Positions 26,686 through 35,236 of a stretch of DNA of 64,000 nucleotides are shown here, in pieces. The DNA is taken from NCBI RefSeq assembly GCF_042432495.1, contig NZ_JBHLXC010000012.1, forward strand, positions 387,226-451,225. Reading direction: 5' to 3'. Origin of the DNA: Pseudochelatococcus lubricantis (GTDB lineage: Bacteria > Pseudomonadota > Alphaproteobacteria > Rhizobiales > Beijerinckiaceae). The position numbers and the translations under genes were made by a program. The first letter of the stretch is position 1, and the number at the start of each line of letters is the position of its first letter. The notes under the pieces were generated by a model. The model was given only the letters and a program-made list of their open reading frames with translations. It did no database searches and had not been told where the DNA came from.

Positions 26686-28137
26686 CTACGCATCGATCAC
26701 GACACGAAAGGGCGCGCTCTGCCCAACCAGGGCATCATCCCGCTTACGGATGACGAAGGCTTCAGCGAGGTGCACGCCTCGGTACTGCAGTTGCTCCCAC
26801 CGGATGCTCGCGGTATCTGAATCATAGAAATCACCCCGCAAAGCCCGTGCGGAGTAGGCCGCTTGGTCGGTATTGGTGATCCGCCATTTGACCCGAAACT
26901 CATTGGCGGGGAATGGGAGCCCCATCGAGGTGACCGCTGTGAACTGGATCCAGTTGCCGGCCCCTACCGGATCGAGCGACTGGATCGGTCCGACCCTGTT
27001 GAACCCCTTCGATCGATAGAGTTCCGCCCTGACCTGCACAGAGACCGAGTTTGAGGCAGCCTTCCACCGGGGCTGCTTCATATGCGGCATGCGGTTGAAC
27101 TCAGGCGGCAGCGCGCGCGACCCAAACAGCTTCACCGCCATCACCAAGTCGCCGGCGAACTGCACGGCAGCCGCTGCAGTCTCTCGGATATGCACAAGCG
27201 CCGTGGAGCTTACGGACTTGGCGGTCTCGATCACGACGTCGCTGGCAAAGTCCTCGCCGAAAACGCGCCGCCATTTAGCGATGCTCGCGTTCCGTGAAGT
27301 CTCGGCATAGGCGTCGTCGATCCAGCCCCGGTAGCGGTTAACCACGTCGCGGAAATTGGCGTACTGATTGTCGGTCCAGTTGTCGGCGAAGTTCTCCGTG
27401 TTCAGAAACGGGTTGCTGACTGCGGGTTTGCTGGGGTTTGCCTGTGCCCAATCGTCCATGCGGCTGAAAAGTGTCTTCAGCGCTGTCGGGGTGTCGGCGA
27501 ACTCACTGCCATACTGGTCGAATGCGCTGATCCGCTGACCGAGGATAGTCGTCAGCAGCACCGATGAGCAGGTGAACGTGGTCTTGATGTCCCGCAGGTA
27601 CTTGATGAGGCGGGCCGCCTTCCGGAAGCTGTTGCCGCCAGTGTAGCCGTTTCGCTCGATAATCCAGTCCGTGAATTGCCGGGGCTCTGTCAGTTCGAAT
27701 TTATCGGTGTCGCGGTTGCACACCTCAAGCCGCTGATACCCATCCCGGTTGATGATGCACGGCGCCACGTCGACCTTTTGCTCCGAGGCGTAGGTGATGG
27801 TCACGCAATGTGACCACCTGCGAACCTTGTTGGCGTAGGTGGCATTGGCCTTCAGGACATTATACAGCTCGTTGATGTATTTCGCGGCGCTCCAGCCATC
27901 GACCGGATAGACGAAGACCAGCAGGTCGGCGTCGAATTCTCCCGCATCAACAGGCCTGATAATCGTTTTGTGCGCCCAGGAGCCCTGAGGCATCCAGCTG
28001 GAGATCGTCGGCTCCCATTCGGATTCCCGAACGGCCTTCTTGATGGCCTCAGTGGTGCGCTCAAGGTCTCCTATCCGGGTTGTGTTGAGATTTACAACCT
28101 CTTTGAGAAAGTCATTGAATAGATCAACGTGCTTCAT
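26686..28137 (-). CDS. CBASS CD-NTase (SMODS nucleotidyltransferase with AGS-C domain)
   Basis: A 483-residue cyclic oligonucleotide synthase. The nucleotidyltransferase core has the GS motif at residues 52-53 (QGSWAHKTIIRP), the metal-binding pair D69/D71 in GEFDADLLVFV and the third aspartate D123 in KVDVAPCI. An OAS1-like C-terminal helical lobe follows, and residues about 350-483 form the AGS-C sensor domain typical of many SMODS proteins. On phage infection it would make a cyclic nucleotide that opens the adjacent S-4TM effector. The S-4TM gene precedes it by nine bases. No Cap2/Cap3 or HORMA/TRIP13 genes are present, so this is a minimal (type I) CBASS. Confidence 0.88.
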   Translation of the reverse strand: MKHVDLFNDFLKEVVNLNTTRIGDLERTTEAIKKAVRESEWEPTISSWMPQGSWAHKTIIRPVDAGEFDADLLVFVYPVDGWSAAKYINELYNVLKANATYANKVRRWSHCVTITYASEQKVDVAPCIINRDGYQRLEVCNRDTDKFELTEPRQFTDWIIERNGYTGGNSFRKAARLIKYLRDIKTTFTCSSVLLTTILGQRISAFDQYGSEFADTPTALKTLFSRMDDWAQANPSKPAVSNPFLNTENFADNWTDNQYANFRDVVNRYRGWIDDAYAETSRNASIAKWRRVFGEDFASDVVIETAKSVSSTALVHIRETAAAAVQFAGDLVMAVKLFGSRALPPEFNRMPHMKQPRWKAASNSVSVQVRAELYRSKGFNRVGPIQSLDPVGAGNWIQFTAVTSMGLPFPANEFRVKWRITNTDQAAYSARALRGDFYDSDTASIRWEQLQYRGVHLAEAFVIRKRDDALVGQSAPFRVVIDA

Positions 28138-28146
28138 CTGCCCCGG

Positions 28147-29034
28147 CTAGCCTTCTTGACGTGCGGCTTCGCGATCGACCTTATATTCCGTCCACAGCTT
28201 GTTGAGCTTTTTCTCGCTGAACTTGTAGGCGTAGGGCACGCTCTCGGGCGCGCTTTCGACAGCGGCGTTGTAGTCGACCATCGCCAGAAGGACGTCAGCC
28301 TCAGGGTAGTCTTGCCCCTCGGCGGTCACGAGACGCATCCTGACCTCGTTGATGGCCTTGGCCGCTGATTTGTGGAGCCGGTAGGCTCCTAGCACGTCAG
28401 ACGACATGACGAACACCAGAATGGCCAAAAACACCCGAAGTCCCGTCATCGCAGTGTCTCTGGCGACAACCGGGGCAGCAAAGATCGCGATGCAGGCGAA
28501 TATCACTGCGAACAGCAAGATCACGCCAAGCATGACGTTAGCACTGATAGTCTGGAGTTTCCCGCTGTAGAACGCGGACTCCTCAATCATCTCCGCCAGA
28601 CGGCCGGGCCCCGCTGGATTGCGGGTGGCGTAGTAGTTGGGATTCTCGTTCTTTCGGGCCTTTTCCTCAGTGACCGTGAGCTTTTCCTTGAGTGCGAGAA
28701 GGGCATGCGCCGACAGGGGGCGATCCAGTCCGGCCACCAGCAATGTGGCTCGCCGTGCTGATTGAGCGGCGTCTCGCGCTGCGGTGTAGAGGCTGTTCAG
28801 CACCCACCAGGCGACAGCTAGTACGGCGCCGGCGATTGCGAGAACATAGAGGATAAGTTTGTCGTCGGCGACGACCGACGCGGCGCCCGGCACCGCCACG
28901 GCGAGCTGAACGAAGAAGAGCCAGACGCGGAGATTTGAAGCCTTGGCAAACTCGGCTCTGACATAGCCGACCAGATTCTCAGGACTTAGCGTCATTGGCA
29001 GGCTTTCAGGCGATCGCGTGAGCACTGACACCAT
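28147..29034 (-). CDS. S-4TM family putative pore-forming effector (CBASS)
   Basis: A 295-residue membrane protein with two pairs of transmembrane segments: one around LRVWLFFVQLAVAV and ILYVLAIAGAVLAVAWWVL, another around VMLGVILLFAVIFACIAIF and LRVFLAILVFVMS. The C-terminal pattern, ending in FSEKKLNKLWTEYK, matches the S-4TM effector family linked to CD-NTases. On binding the cyclic nucleotide it is expected to breach the inner membrane and stop the infected cell. ATG 29034 is used; a TTG at 29055 or ATG at 28995 is also possible because no strong ribosome-binding site is visible. Confidence 0.8.
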   Translation of the reverse strand: MVSVLTRSPESLPMTLSPENLVGYVRAEFAKASNLRVWLFFVQLAVAVPGAASVVADDKLILYVLAIAGAVLAVAWWVLNSLYTAARDAAQSARRATLLVAGLDRPLSAHALLALKEKLTVTEEKARKNENPNYYATRNPAGPGRLAEMIEESAFYSGKLQTISANVMLGVILLFAVIFACIAIFAAPVVARDTAMTGLRVFLAILVFVMSSDVLGAYRLHKSAAKAINEVRMRLVTAEGQDYPEADVLLAMVDYNAAVESAPESVPYAYKFSEKKLNKLWTEYKVDREAARQEG

Positions 29035-29320
29035 CAGATCTTGAGCCGTTTGCAAGGGCCGCGGCCAACTTATCCACTTAGATCAGCTGTCCGGCCGCTA
29101 ATCGGGGGGCCATTGGCGAGCGGGCTCCATTCACATCGACCACACGTGCGAGAGGCCGAATCAACTCATGCTCCTTCGCTAGCACGAGACCATCAGCGCG
29201 AGAGCCGAAATAACTGCCGCAGCCACGGCCAGCCCTCGCGGCTTCGACTCCGGCGCAACTGCCTGACTCGCCGGAATAACACGTTCGATATGGCTGATGA
29301 TTGACGCACCGCCTTTCGCT

Positions 29321-29536
29321 TCAGCCATCGCGGGCCGCCACCAGCTCCGAGATCACCTGAGAGGCCATGTTCGTACACGGGAGGCCTCCCACGATGATAA
29401 CGATGTTGGCGATCTCCCTTACCTCCTCCTCGGTCGCGCCATGATGGAGTGAGCAGCCGGCGTGGATCTTCAGGAAATCGGTGAAGCCTAGCGTCGCGAG
29501 GGTGGTGCGTAGCGCGAGCTGGAGGGTCTCCGACAT
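29321..29536 (-). pseudogene. Carboxymuconolactone decarboxylase-like fragment
   Basis: A 71-residue frame whose second half (HHGATEEEVREIANIVIIVG, then a GG-rich end) resembles the C-terminal half of CMD/AhpD-family proteins. The usual catalytic CxxC region is missing, so it appears to be a 5'-truncated remnant near the right end of the island. A small intact protein cannot be excluded. Confidence 0.45.
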
Positions 29537-29808
29537 TATAAGCCGTCAACGTCTGCTTCGCGGCAATGCCGTAATGTCGGCAATTGGCGCGGAGCGGAAA
29601 CAGCTCTCTGCCAGCGGGCCGCGGGAAAGTCCCTCCTAGACGTCCCGGCACCAGCCTCCGATTAGCACTTCGGCTGCTCCGAAACGTCGTGGTTCCTTCC
29701 ATCCGATTGGAGTGACCGGAAACGACGCCATCGGCTTTTTGGCTAACGCTTCGAACTTTCGGATAAGATCGGCCCGACTTGGCGGCGGCGGCTTTCCTCG
29801 CCGCATAT

Positions 29809-29846
29809 TGGTTGCAGGGGGCACGCCACCTGATTTGAACCTGCGA
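29809..29846. repeat. Degenerate tRNA-Met 3'-end copy, candidate secondary att site
   Basis: TTGGTTGCAGGGGGC followed by GATTTGAACCTGCGA reproduces the acceptor stem and T arm of the tRNA fragment at 29937-29986 with several changes and a short insertion. It probably marks an older integration boundary. Confidence 0.45.
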
Positions 29847-29893
29847 TGCTAAGTGATTGATTTTGCTGGATCGAAATAGGGCATAAAAACAAA

Positions 29894-29923
29894 ACCCCAG
29901 CAACTCATTGAGTTTGCTGGGGT
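29894..29923 (-). terminator. Strong hairpin ACCCCAGCAACTC / GAGTTTGCTGGGGT
   Basis: A 12-13 bp stem with a three-base loop and one bulge. On the reverse strand it is followed by TTTTGTTTTTA, typical of an intrinsic terminator. It sits between the two tRNA-like att copies. Confidence 0.65.
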
Positions 29924-29936
29924 CTTTGGTTCGATT

Positions 29937-29986
29937 TGGTTGCGGGGGCAGGATTTGAACCTGCGGCCTTCAGGTTATGAGCCTGA
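29937..29986 (-). other. 3' half of a tRNA-Met (CAT) gene, candidate attR
   Basis: Read on the reverse strand, the 50 bases run from the anticodon stem (TCAGGCTCATAACCTGA) through the variable loop and T arm (GGTTCAAATCC) to the acceptor stem and CCA end. The 5' half of the tRNA (D arm and 5' acceptor strand) is absent: after GCCTGA the sequence becomes unrelated. A 3'-half tRNA copy is the usual leftover of tyrosine-recombinase integration. Its first 14 bases recur at 17261-17274. Confidence 0.7.
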
Positions 29987-30101
29987 AGGAAAGAGGCCAT
30001 TTTCCTTTATTTTTCAAAGATGAGCACCTTCTCATGTGCCATTTGTGTGCCAACCAGAAGTCGATGACAATTTCATACAACACTCTCCCGCTTGCTACCG
30101 T

Positions 30102-31589
30102 TCAGCATGTTCCGGCCGACCCGATCCATCCAGCCTGTCCTTGGCCGACGAGTGCCCAGAACCCGGATTTCCGGCCATGGGTCTTCCGCAAACCAGACCG
30201 ATAGTCGGCAAGGGAGACGACGCCTGCCGGTCTCTCGGTTTCCGCGTCCCTCGATGCGGCGAGTGCATCGAGCCTTGCCAGGTAGCGCGCCCCATGCGGG
30301 TAGGCTTTCGAACGGGCGCGTGACAGGATGTCGTCGAGCAAGGCGCGATACAGGATGGCGGCGGCGAGTGGATGATCGTGCTCCAGCGCCTCGGCCACCG
30401 GCGGGAGCATGTAATATTGGCCGCCGTCCCATTCGGCATGGCGGGCGATCACCAGTTGCGCGGCGAGATCGAGACGCAGCCATTCAACGAGGAACGCAAG
30501 CGCCCCGTGAACATGCGGTGATGCAAGGGCATGGGCGAAAGCCCGGTCGAGCGCAGCGGAATCCTCGAAGTCCGGCAATGCCGCGATGTATTCCCGCAAT
30601 GTGTCTGCGTCGAGCGAACTCTCGAACGCCGCCCACCGCAGAGACTGCGCGGCGTCCTTCTCGTCGAGTGCTTCGAGTATCTCTGCCTCGAGGTGCGTGC
30701 GGCGCGGCAACAAGGCATCCCGCGGTCCTAAGCCGTCGGCGCGATCGGCAGCGGCCAGATATTTCAGGCCACCCGTCTTCTCGCGGCGCACCCAGTCGAG
30801 CGCCTCACGCGCCCTTCCCGCTTCCAGCCGGCGCTCGGCAATGCCGATCGTGTCCTACACGTTCGGATGCTTCTTTTCCTCCAGCGCGATCAATCCGTCG
30901 AGGTCGCCCAGCACATCGGCGATGATCTGCCGGACCTTGCGATACTGGTAGGCACTGGAGAAACGAAAGCGGTCCTTCGTCTTTGCATCCTCTGTTTCCC
31001 GTTCGCGCTGCAGGGCGTCGAGATCGGCGTCCCAGCGCCGCAACGTGTCCTTCGGCAGATGCCCCGCCACACCTCTCGCCACGGAAACCAGATAGCCATG
31101 GCTGCTTTCGCCGAGCGATGCCATGATCCTGTCCGGCAAGCTGGTCATGTCCTGCGGTTCCAGTCTTGGTACGAGCGCACCCAGAGCCGCGATCGCCTCA
31201 TGATAGGCATCCTGAACGTAACCGGAGGAATCGTCCACCCGCTCGAACACTGGCTCGTGCGTTGCGATGAAGCGCAGCAGGCGCTCGACCGCCATCAGGG
31301 GCGATGCGTCGCCCAGTTCACCGGCGATGGTCGCGACGGTCGCCGCTAGATCGTCGCGGAATGGCCGCGCCTTGTCCCAGTCGATGAAACCGCGCGTCTT
31401 TTCCAGGGCGCCGAGACGACGGTCGATGATCTTCGCAATGGCCTCCGGTCCCTTGCGGGCGGCGAGCGCTGCCGAGACCAGCTTGCGGAATGGGGCGCTG
31501 CGCTCCGCTTCGGCAAGCACCAGGCGCGCGAGCTTTTCCGCGCCAAGCTCGGTCAGCGTTTCGATGGACAGTGCGGGCTTGCGCGCCAT
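30102..31589 (-). pseudogene. DUF6880 protein interrupted by an in-frame TAG
   Basis: Two collinear pieces in one reading frame: 31589 down to 30855 (starting MARKPALSIETLTELGAEKL) and its continuation to 30102. They are separated only by a TAG at 30855-30857, after EEKKHPNV and before DTIGIAERRLEAGRAREALD. Together they make a helical-repeat protein of about 495 residues of the DUF6880 family, ending in the usual KTHGRKSGFW. Without the stop the gene would be full length, so the mutation looks recent. DUF6880 has no known function. Confidence 0.7.
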
Positions 31590-31926
31590 GGTGGTGGTTC
31601 CGATAGATGCGGGATCCCTGGGAGTTCCATGCCAGATGACGCCATATTGAAGCAAGTTCGAGAGCATGCGGCAGCAGCAAAATTCCGCTGCAGGCGTGTG
31701 CATGATGTCCACGAGGTACCGAGCGATATTGCAATTTCTATCGCTGTCTCGGTGCCACGCCTTACACGAAATTTCTCTTCAACCACAAGGGACCCTGCGC
31801 CAAGGAGGCCGCAGTTACCATCGCGCCCGCCGACGCTTTGATTGACCCAATCCCACTCGGTGTGGCGGTCGCCCAGGATGATTTCAAGTTTCCTGGCTTT
31901 CCCGAAGCGCTTGCCGGAGTCTCGAA
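31590..31926. other. Spacer between the DUF6880 gene and the AbrB-Fic operator
   Basis: About 340 bases with no credible gene on either strand. It separates two divergent units and must hold the DUF6880 promoter. No further signal is recognised. Confidence 0.35.
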
Positions 31927-31950
31927 AAGTTATTACAATGGTAATAACTT
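31927..31950. promoter_or_regulatory. Perfect palindrome upstream of the AbrB-Fic/Doc operon
   Basis: AAGTTATTAC-AATG-GTAATAACTT: ten-base arms match perfectly. It ends 14 bases before the antitoxin start codon, the usual site for autoregulation by an antitoxin or antitoxin-toxin complex. Confidence 0.75.
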
Positions 31951-31964
31951 GATGGAGTTTCACA

Positions 31965-32192
31965 ATGGTAGAGCTGAAAGTACGCAGGTTTGGCAACTCT
32001 CTCGGGGTGGTGCTTCCCAAGGAGGTGATCTCGCGCCTGAACACGCAGGACGGTGCGCTGTTGCATCTGATCGAAGCGCCGGAGGGCGGCTATCGGCTGG
32101 TGCCCTATGATCCACATTTCGAGAAGAAAATGGCGCAGGCCGAGGACATCATGCGGCGCTACAGCGATACGTTGCATGTTCTGGCGCAATGA
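31965..32192 (+). CDS. AbrB/MazE-type antitoxin
   Basis: A 75-residue SpoVT-AbrB-fold antitoxin. The swapped-hairpin DNA-binding domain is the first 45 residues (VRRFGNSLGVVLPKEVISRL). The C-terminal helix (EDIMRRYSDTLHVLAQ) should wrap the toxin. It overlaps the toxin gene by ATGA and starts after a GGAG site just downstream of the perfect palindrome at 31927-31950, which fits autoregulation. Antitoxins of this fold often pair with Doc-type toxins. Confidence 0.88.
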   Translation: MVELKVRRFGNSLGVVLPKEVISRLNTQDGALLHLIEAPEGGYRLVPYDPHFEKKMAQAEDIMRRYSDTLHVLAQ

Positions 32193-32584
32193 CGGCGTTC
32201 GTCTGGATAGACGAGCGGGAAGCCCTGATCCTACATGATCGCTTGCTGGTGCTGCACGGCGGCGCGTCCAGCGTGCGGGACGAGGGCCTTCTGAAATCCG
32301 CGCTTGCGCGGCCGCAACAGCATGCAGCTTATGCGGATGCCCCGGGTATTGCGCGGCTCGCGGCCGTGTACACGGCCGGCATCGTGAAAAACCATCCGTT
32401 CATCGACGGGAACAAACGCACAGGTTTCGTGCTCGGCGTGCTGTTTTTGGAACTGAACGGCTTCCATTTCACGGCCACGCAGGAGGATGCCGCGAATGCG
32501 GTGCTCGCGCTCGCGGCGGGACGGATGGATGAACAAGGCTATGCAGTCTTCCTGGCCGCCAATATCGTCCCGAGCGAGGAGTAA
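32189..32584 (+). CDS. Fic/Doc-family (death-on-curing) toxin
   Basis: A 131-residue Doc-type protein. The Fic motif HPFIDGNKRTGF (residues 68-79) is complete. Doc toxins phosphorylate elongation factor Tu with this motif and stop translation. The tail overlap with the antitoxin is four bases. The pair may stabilise the surrounding mobile region. Confidence 0.9.
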   Translation: MTAFVWIDEREALILHDRLLVLHGGASSVRDEGLLKSALARPQQHAAYADAPGIARLAAVYTAGIVKNHPFIDGNKRTGFVLGVLFLELNGFHFTATQEDAANAVLALAAGRMDEQGYAVFLAANIVPSEE

Positions 32585-33001
32585 CCGACAGCAGGCAGGA
32601 CTCGCATGCGAGACAACGACAGCGTGCCCTCTCGCCCATGCGCTGGCGCCAGCGCGTCATCGAATAACGGTGGAAGGCAGATCATGGCGGCGGAATTCCT
32701 CGCCGCAGAAGAACTGGGAATTGAGTGCCTTCCGTCGCGCAAAAATTTCGGGGGCGGTTTGTTGTCGGCAATGAGCTCCTGCTGCATGCGGACTATGTCG
32801 CTGTCAGGCAGTCGTCACGATCTTATCTGCATCCACAAAATCAGCAGCAGGCCACCGGGAACGGAGCTCGGCTCGCCGCAACGGCCGAAGAAGGGCGGAG
32901 CTTCCGTAGTGGTCGGAGCGCGGGAAAGCCGCGCACAGGGCGAAGGAAAGCAGGAAGACGGTAGACTTGCAAGACGGAGAAGCGATCTGTGGACACGGAT
33001 C
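32585..33001. other. Degraded region, possible PIN toxin remnant
   Basis: No intact gene. On the reverse strand, just downstream of the broken antitoxin, a frame contains VFLLSFALCAAFPRSDHY, which resembles the LRDLLLxLAxxGLFRARWxD segment of PIN toxins that partner excisionase-like antitoxins. The likeness is weak and frames shift, so this is a suggestion only. Confidence 0.25.
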
Positions 33002-33197
33002 ATCAGGCCGATGCGGCTTCGCGCTCACGGTCGATCGCCGCCTTGTAAGCCATTACGTCTTCCATACGGATGCGACAGTGCGTGGCCTACCTTCCGATGC
33101 GGGACCATGCCCTTGCCCAGCAACTTGATAAGGAACGGCCGGACACGTTAAGCACTTCAGCGGCCTGAACCGTCGTCAGCTCCGCATTCTCCGGCAT
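33002..33197 (-). pseudogene. Excisionase-type (HTH) antitoxin, two frameshifts
   Basis: Reading leftward from ATG 33197: MPENAELTTVQAAEVLNVS, then in another frame FLIKLLGKGMVPHRKVGH, then in a third frame RIRMEDVMAYKAAIDREREA to a stop at 33002. The three blocks join into a typical small MerR/excisionase-like antitoxin (LTTxQAAxLLNVSRxFLxKLL...IRMEDVMAYK). Two frameshifts make it non-functional. Confidence 0.65.
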
Positions 33198-33235
33198 GAG
33201 GGTCACGCCCCCGGCCCGCGGCCATCGCTTCGAGG

Positions 33236-33318
33236 ATGTCCATCAACAAGGGACGCGGAGCCTCGTCGACGATGCCGCAGAAGCGCAACCCGATCTCGTC
33301 CGAGCTGATGCTGGCGGC
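33236..33318 (+). pseudogene. Fragment of a fumarase/PcaB-superfamily lyase
   Basis: The frame reads KGRGASSTMPQKRNPISSEL, the signature loop of the aspartase/fumarase superfamily (GSSxMPxKxNP), as in 3-carboxymuconate cycloisomerase. About 27 codons remain; the sequence then runs directly into the IS3-family transposase fragment. Confidence 0.6.
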
Positions 33319-33480
33319 TTCGCATACATCGCGATCGTCCTGGATGCACGATCGCGACGGGTGGTCGGATATGCCATCGACCGTTCCGCCGACGCGCGGC
33401 TGGCGCTGGCCGCCCTGACCGCCATCGAAGGCCTGAAGCCTCCGCCCAACTGCGTTCATCATTCGGACCGGCTCGCAATA

Positions 33481-34931
33481 GGCGGATTCAACCGGTCGTC
33501 GCAACACTCCAATCATGGAGGTGTTCATGGGACGACCTGCGGGATGGATGCAGGAGTTGACGGGGCGAGGAGCAATGCGCTCGCCAGGTGCACCGTCGCT
33601 TCGTCGTGAGATCGAACGACAGTTCTGGGAAAAGATTGCGACCGGGATCACCAGTGAGAAGGCCGCAGAAGCGGTCGGGGTGTCGCAAGTTGTCGGCACC
33701 CGCTGGTTCCGTCATCGTGGCGGGATGCCATTGTTCATGTCGAGACCCATATCCGAGAGATACTTGTCGTTCATCGAGCGAGAGGAGATCGGACTTCTGT
33801 GGGCCCAACACGTCGGGGTGCGAGAGATCGCCCGTCGTATCGGGCGTAGCCCATCCTCGGTCTCGCGAGAGCTGAGACGAAACGCTGCAACGCGTGGCGG
33901 GAAGCTCGAATATCTAGCTTCGGTCGCACAATGGAAGGCGGAACTGGTGGCCAGAAGACCAAAGCCGGCGAAGCTGGTGACGAACCCACGTTTGCAACAC
34001 TACGTCCAAGACCGTTTGGCTGGTAAAATCCAAGCCCCTGACGGCCGTGAGATTGCAGGCCCTCAGCAGGCACCGTTCAAGGGGCGCAACAAGCCACATC
34101 GCGGTGACAGGCAATGGGTTAACGGGTGGTCGCCCGAACAGATTGCCAATCGGCTGCAGATCGACTTCCCGGAGGACAAATCGATGCGCATCTCACACGA
34201 GGCCATCTATCAGGCCCTCTACATCCAAAATCGCGGTGCTCTCGAACGCAAGTTCGTCGGCTGCCTGCGCCGCGGCCGGGTGTTGCGCATCCCGCGGGCC
34301 AGAGCTCAGGCCAAGGCATGGGCACACGTCAGCGACGCGGTGATGATCACCAAACGCCCCGCAGAAGTAGAAGACCGTGGGGTGCCCGGACATTGGGAGG
34401 GTGACCTGATCATCGGCTTGAACCGGTCCGCAATCGGAACCCTGGTCGAGCGTTCGACTCGCTTTACCAGCTTGGTCCATCTGCCTCGTCAGAAGGGTTA
34501 TGGTCTGGTTCAACGCACGAAGAACGGCCCGGCGCTGTCTGGCTATGGGGCCGTCGCCATGGCCAATGCGCTCAAGGACACCATGAAGCCTCTGCCTGCC
34601 CGACTGCGGCAGTCATTGACCTGGGACCGTGGGAAGGAGCTATCCGACCATGCTCGGTTCACGAGCGAGACCGGGGTGAAGGTCTTCTTCGCAGCTCCCC
34701 GCAGTCCGTGGCAGCGCGGTACGAACGAGAACACCAACGGCCTTTTGCGGCAATACTTCCCGAAGGGCACCGACCTGTCGCGCTGGACTGCGCAAGAGAT
34801 TCAAGCCGTAGCACACACTTTGAACAACAGGCCCCGAAAAACCCTTGCCTGGAAGACACCAACAGAAGCCTTGAACGAATATCTGAAATCTGGACAATAA
34901 CCCAGTGTTGCGACGACCGGTTGAATCCGCC
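33481..34931 (+). mobile_element. IS30-family insertion sequence
   Basis: A 1451-bp element bounded by perfect 27-bp terminal inverted repeats beginning GGCGGATTCAACCGGTCGTC at 33481-33507 and mirrored at 34905-34931. It carries one transposase gene. It sits inside the IS3 remnant; a short CA duplication is possible if three bases (ATA) left of the repeat belong to the element. Confidence 0.9.
33527..34900 (+). CDS. IS30-family transposase
   Basis: A 457-residue transposase. Residues about 55-120 hold the helix-turn-helix with VREIARRIGRSPSSVSRELR, typical of IS30. The catalytic DDE core contains GHWEGDLIIG (first D), LTWDRGKELSDH (second D) and RGTNENTNGLLRQYFPKGTD (E), all intact. ATG 33527 follows GGAGG; an ATG at 33515 is also in frame. 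The element is complete and may be active. Confidence 0.93.
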   Translation: MGRPAGWMQELTGRGAMRSPGAPSLRREIERQFWEKIATGITSEKAAEAVGVSQVVGTRWFRHRGGMPLFMSRPISERYLSFIEREEIGLLWAQHVGVREIARRIGRSPSSVSRELRRNAATRGGKLEYLASVAQWKAELVARRPKPAKLVTNPRLQHYVQDRLAGKIQAPDGREIAGPQQAPFKGRNKPHRGDRQWVNGWSPEQIANRLQIDFPEDKSMRISHEAIYQALYIQNRGALERKFVGCLRRGRVLRIPRARAQAKAWAHVSDAVMITKRPAEVEDRGVPGHWEGDLIIGLNRSAIGTLVERSTRFTSLVHLPRQKGYGLVQRTKNGPALSGYGAVAMANALKDTMKPLPARLRQSLTWDRGKELSDHARFTSETGVKVFFAAPRSPWQRGTNENTNGLLRQYFPKGTDLSRWTAQEIQAVAHTLNNRPRKTLAWKTPTEALNEYLKSGQ

Positions 34932-35236
34932 CAGTTTACCAGTACCGACTTCACGGGCGTGCTGCTGGATGCGAAGGTGGCCATCAGCATGGACGGCAAG
35001 GGCGCGTGGCGCGACAATGTTTTTGTCCAGCGATTTTGGCGCAGCTTCAAATACGAGGAGGTCTATTTGCGGGCCTATGCCTGTGTTTCCGAAGCACGCA
35101 CCTCGATCGGCTGATATCTGGCCTTTTACAATGAAGGCCGCCCGCATTCGAGCCTTGACGGTCGCACGCCCGATGAGGCCTACTTCGGCGCGCAAGCGCA
35201 GGCTGCGGCCGCATAACCCGGCAGGTATCCACTTAG

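Larger units (their letters stand above)
33319..35216 (+). pseudogene. IS3-family transposase remnant, interrupted by IS30
   Basis: The 5' part (to 33480) encodes FAYIAIVLDARSRRVVGYAI and HHSDR, the central DDE region of an IS3 OrfB. An IS30 element (33481-34931) interrupts it. The 3' part resumes TSTDFTGVLLDAKVAISMDG and ends YLAFYNEGRPHSSLDGRTPD...AQAAAA at 35216. A TGA at 35112-35114 replaces a residue before YLAFYN, and the 5' end of the gene is missing. The IS end is at about 36875, beyond further insertions. Non-functional. Confidence 0.75.

Noticed and set aside
29636..29824. A 62-codon reverse frame (RADLIRKFEALAKKPMASFP)
   Set aside because: Protein-like but no known family, and its start lies in the degenerate tRNA copy. 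Not enough to call a gene.
29193..29903. A 236-codon reverse frame
   Set aside because: It overlaps the CMD-like fragment in another frame, has no family-like stretch and spans the att remnant.
33157..33699. A 180-codon reverse frame around the lyase/IS3 junction
   Set aside because: Antisense to recognisable lyase, IS3 and IS30 coding sequence.
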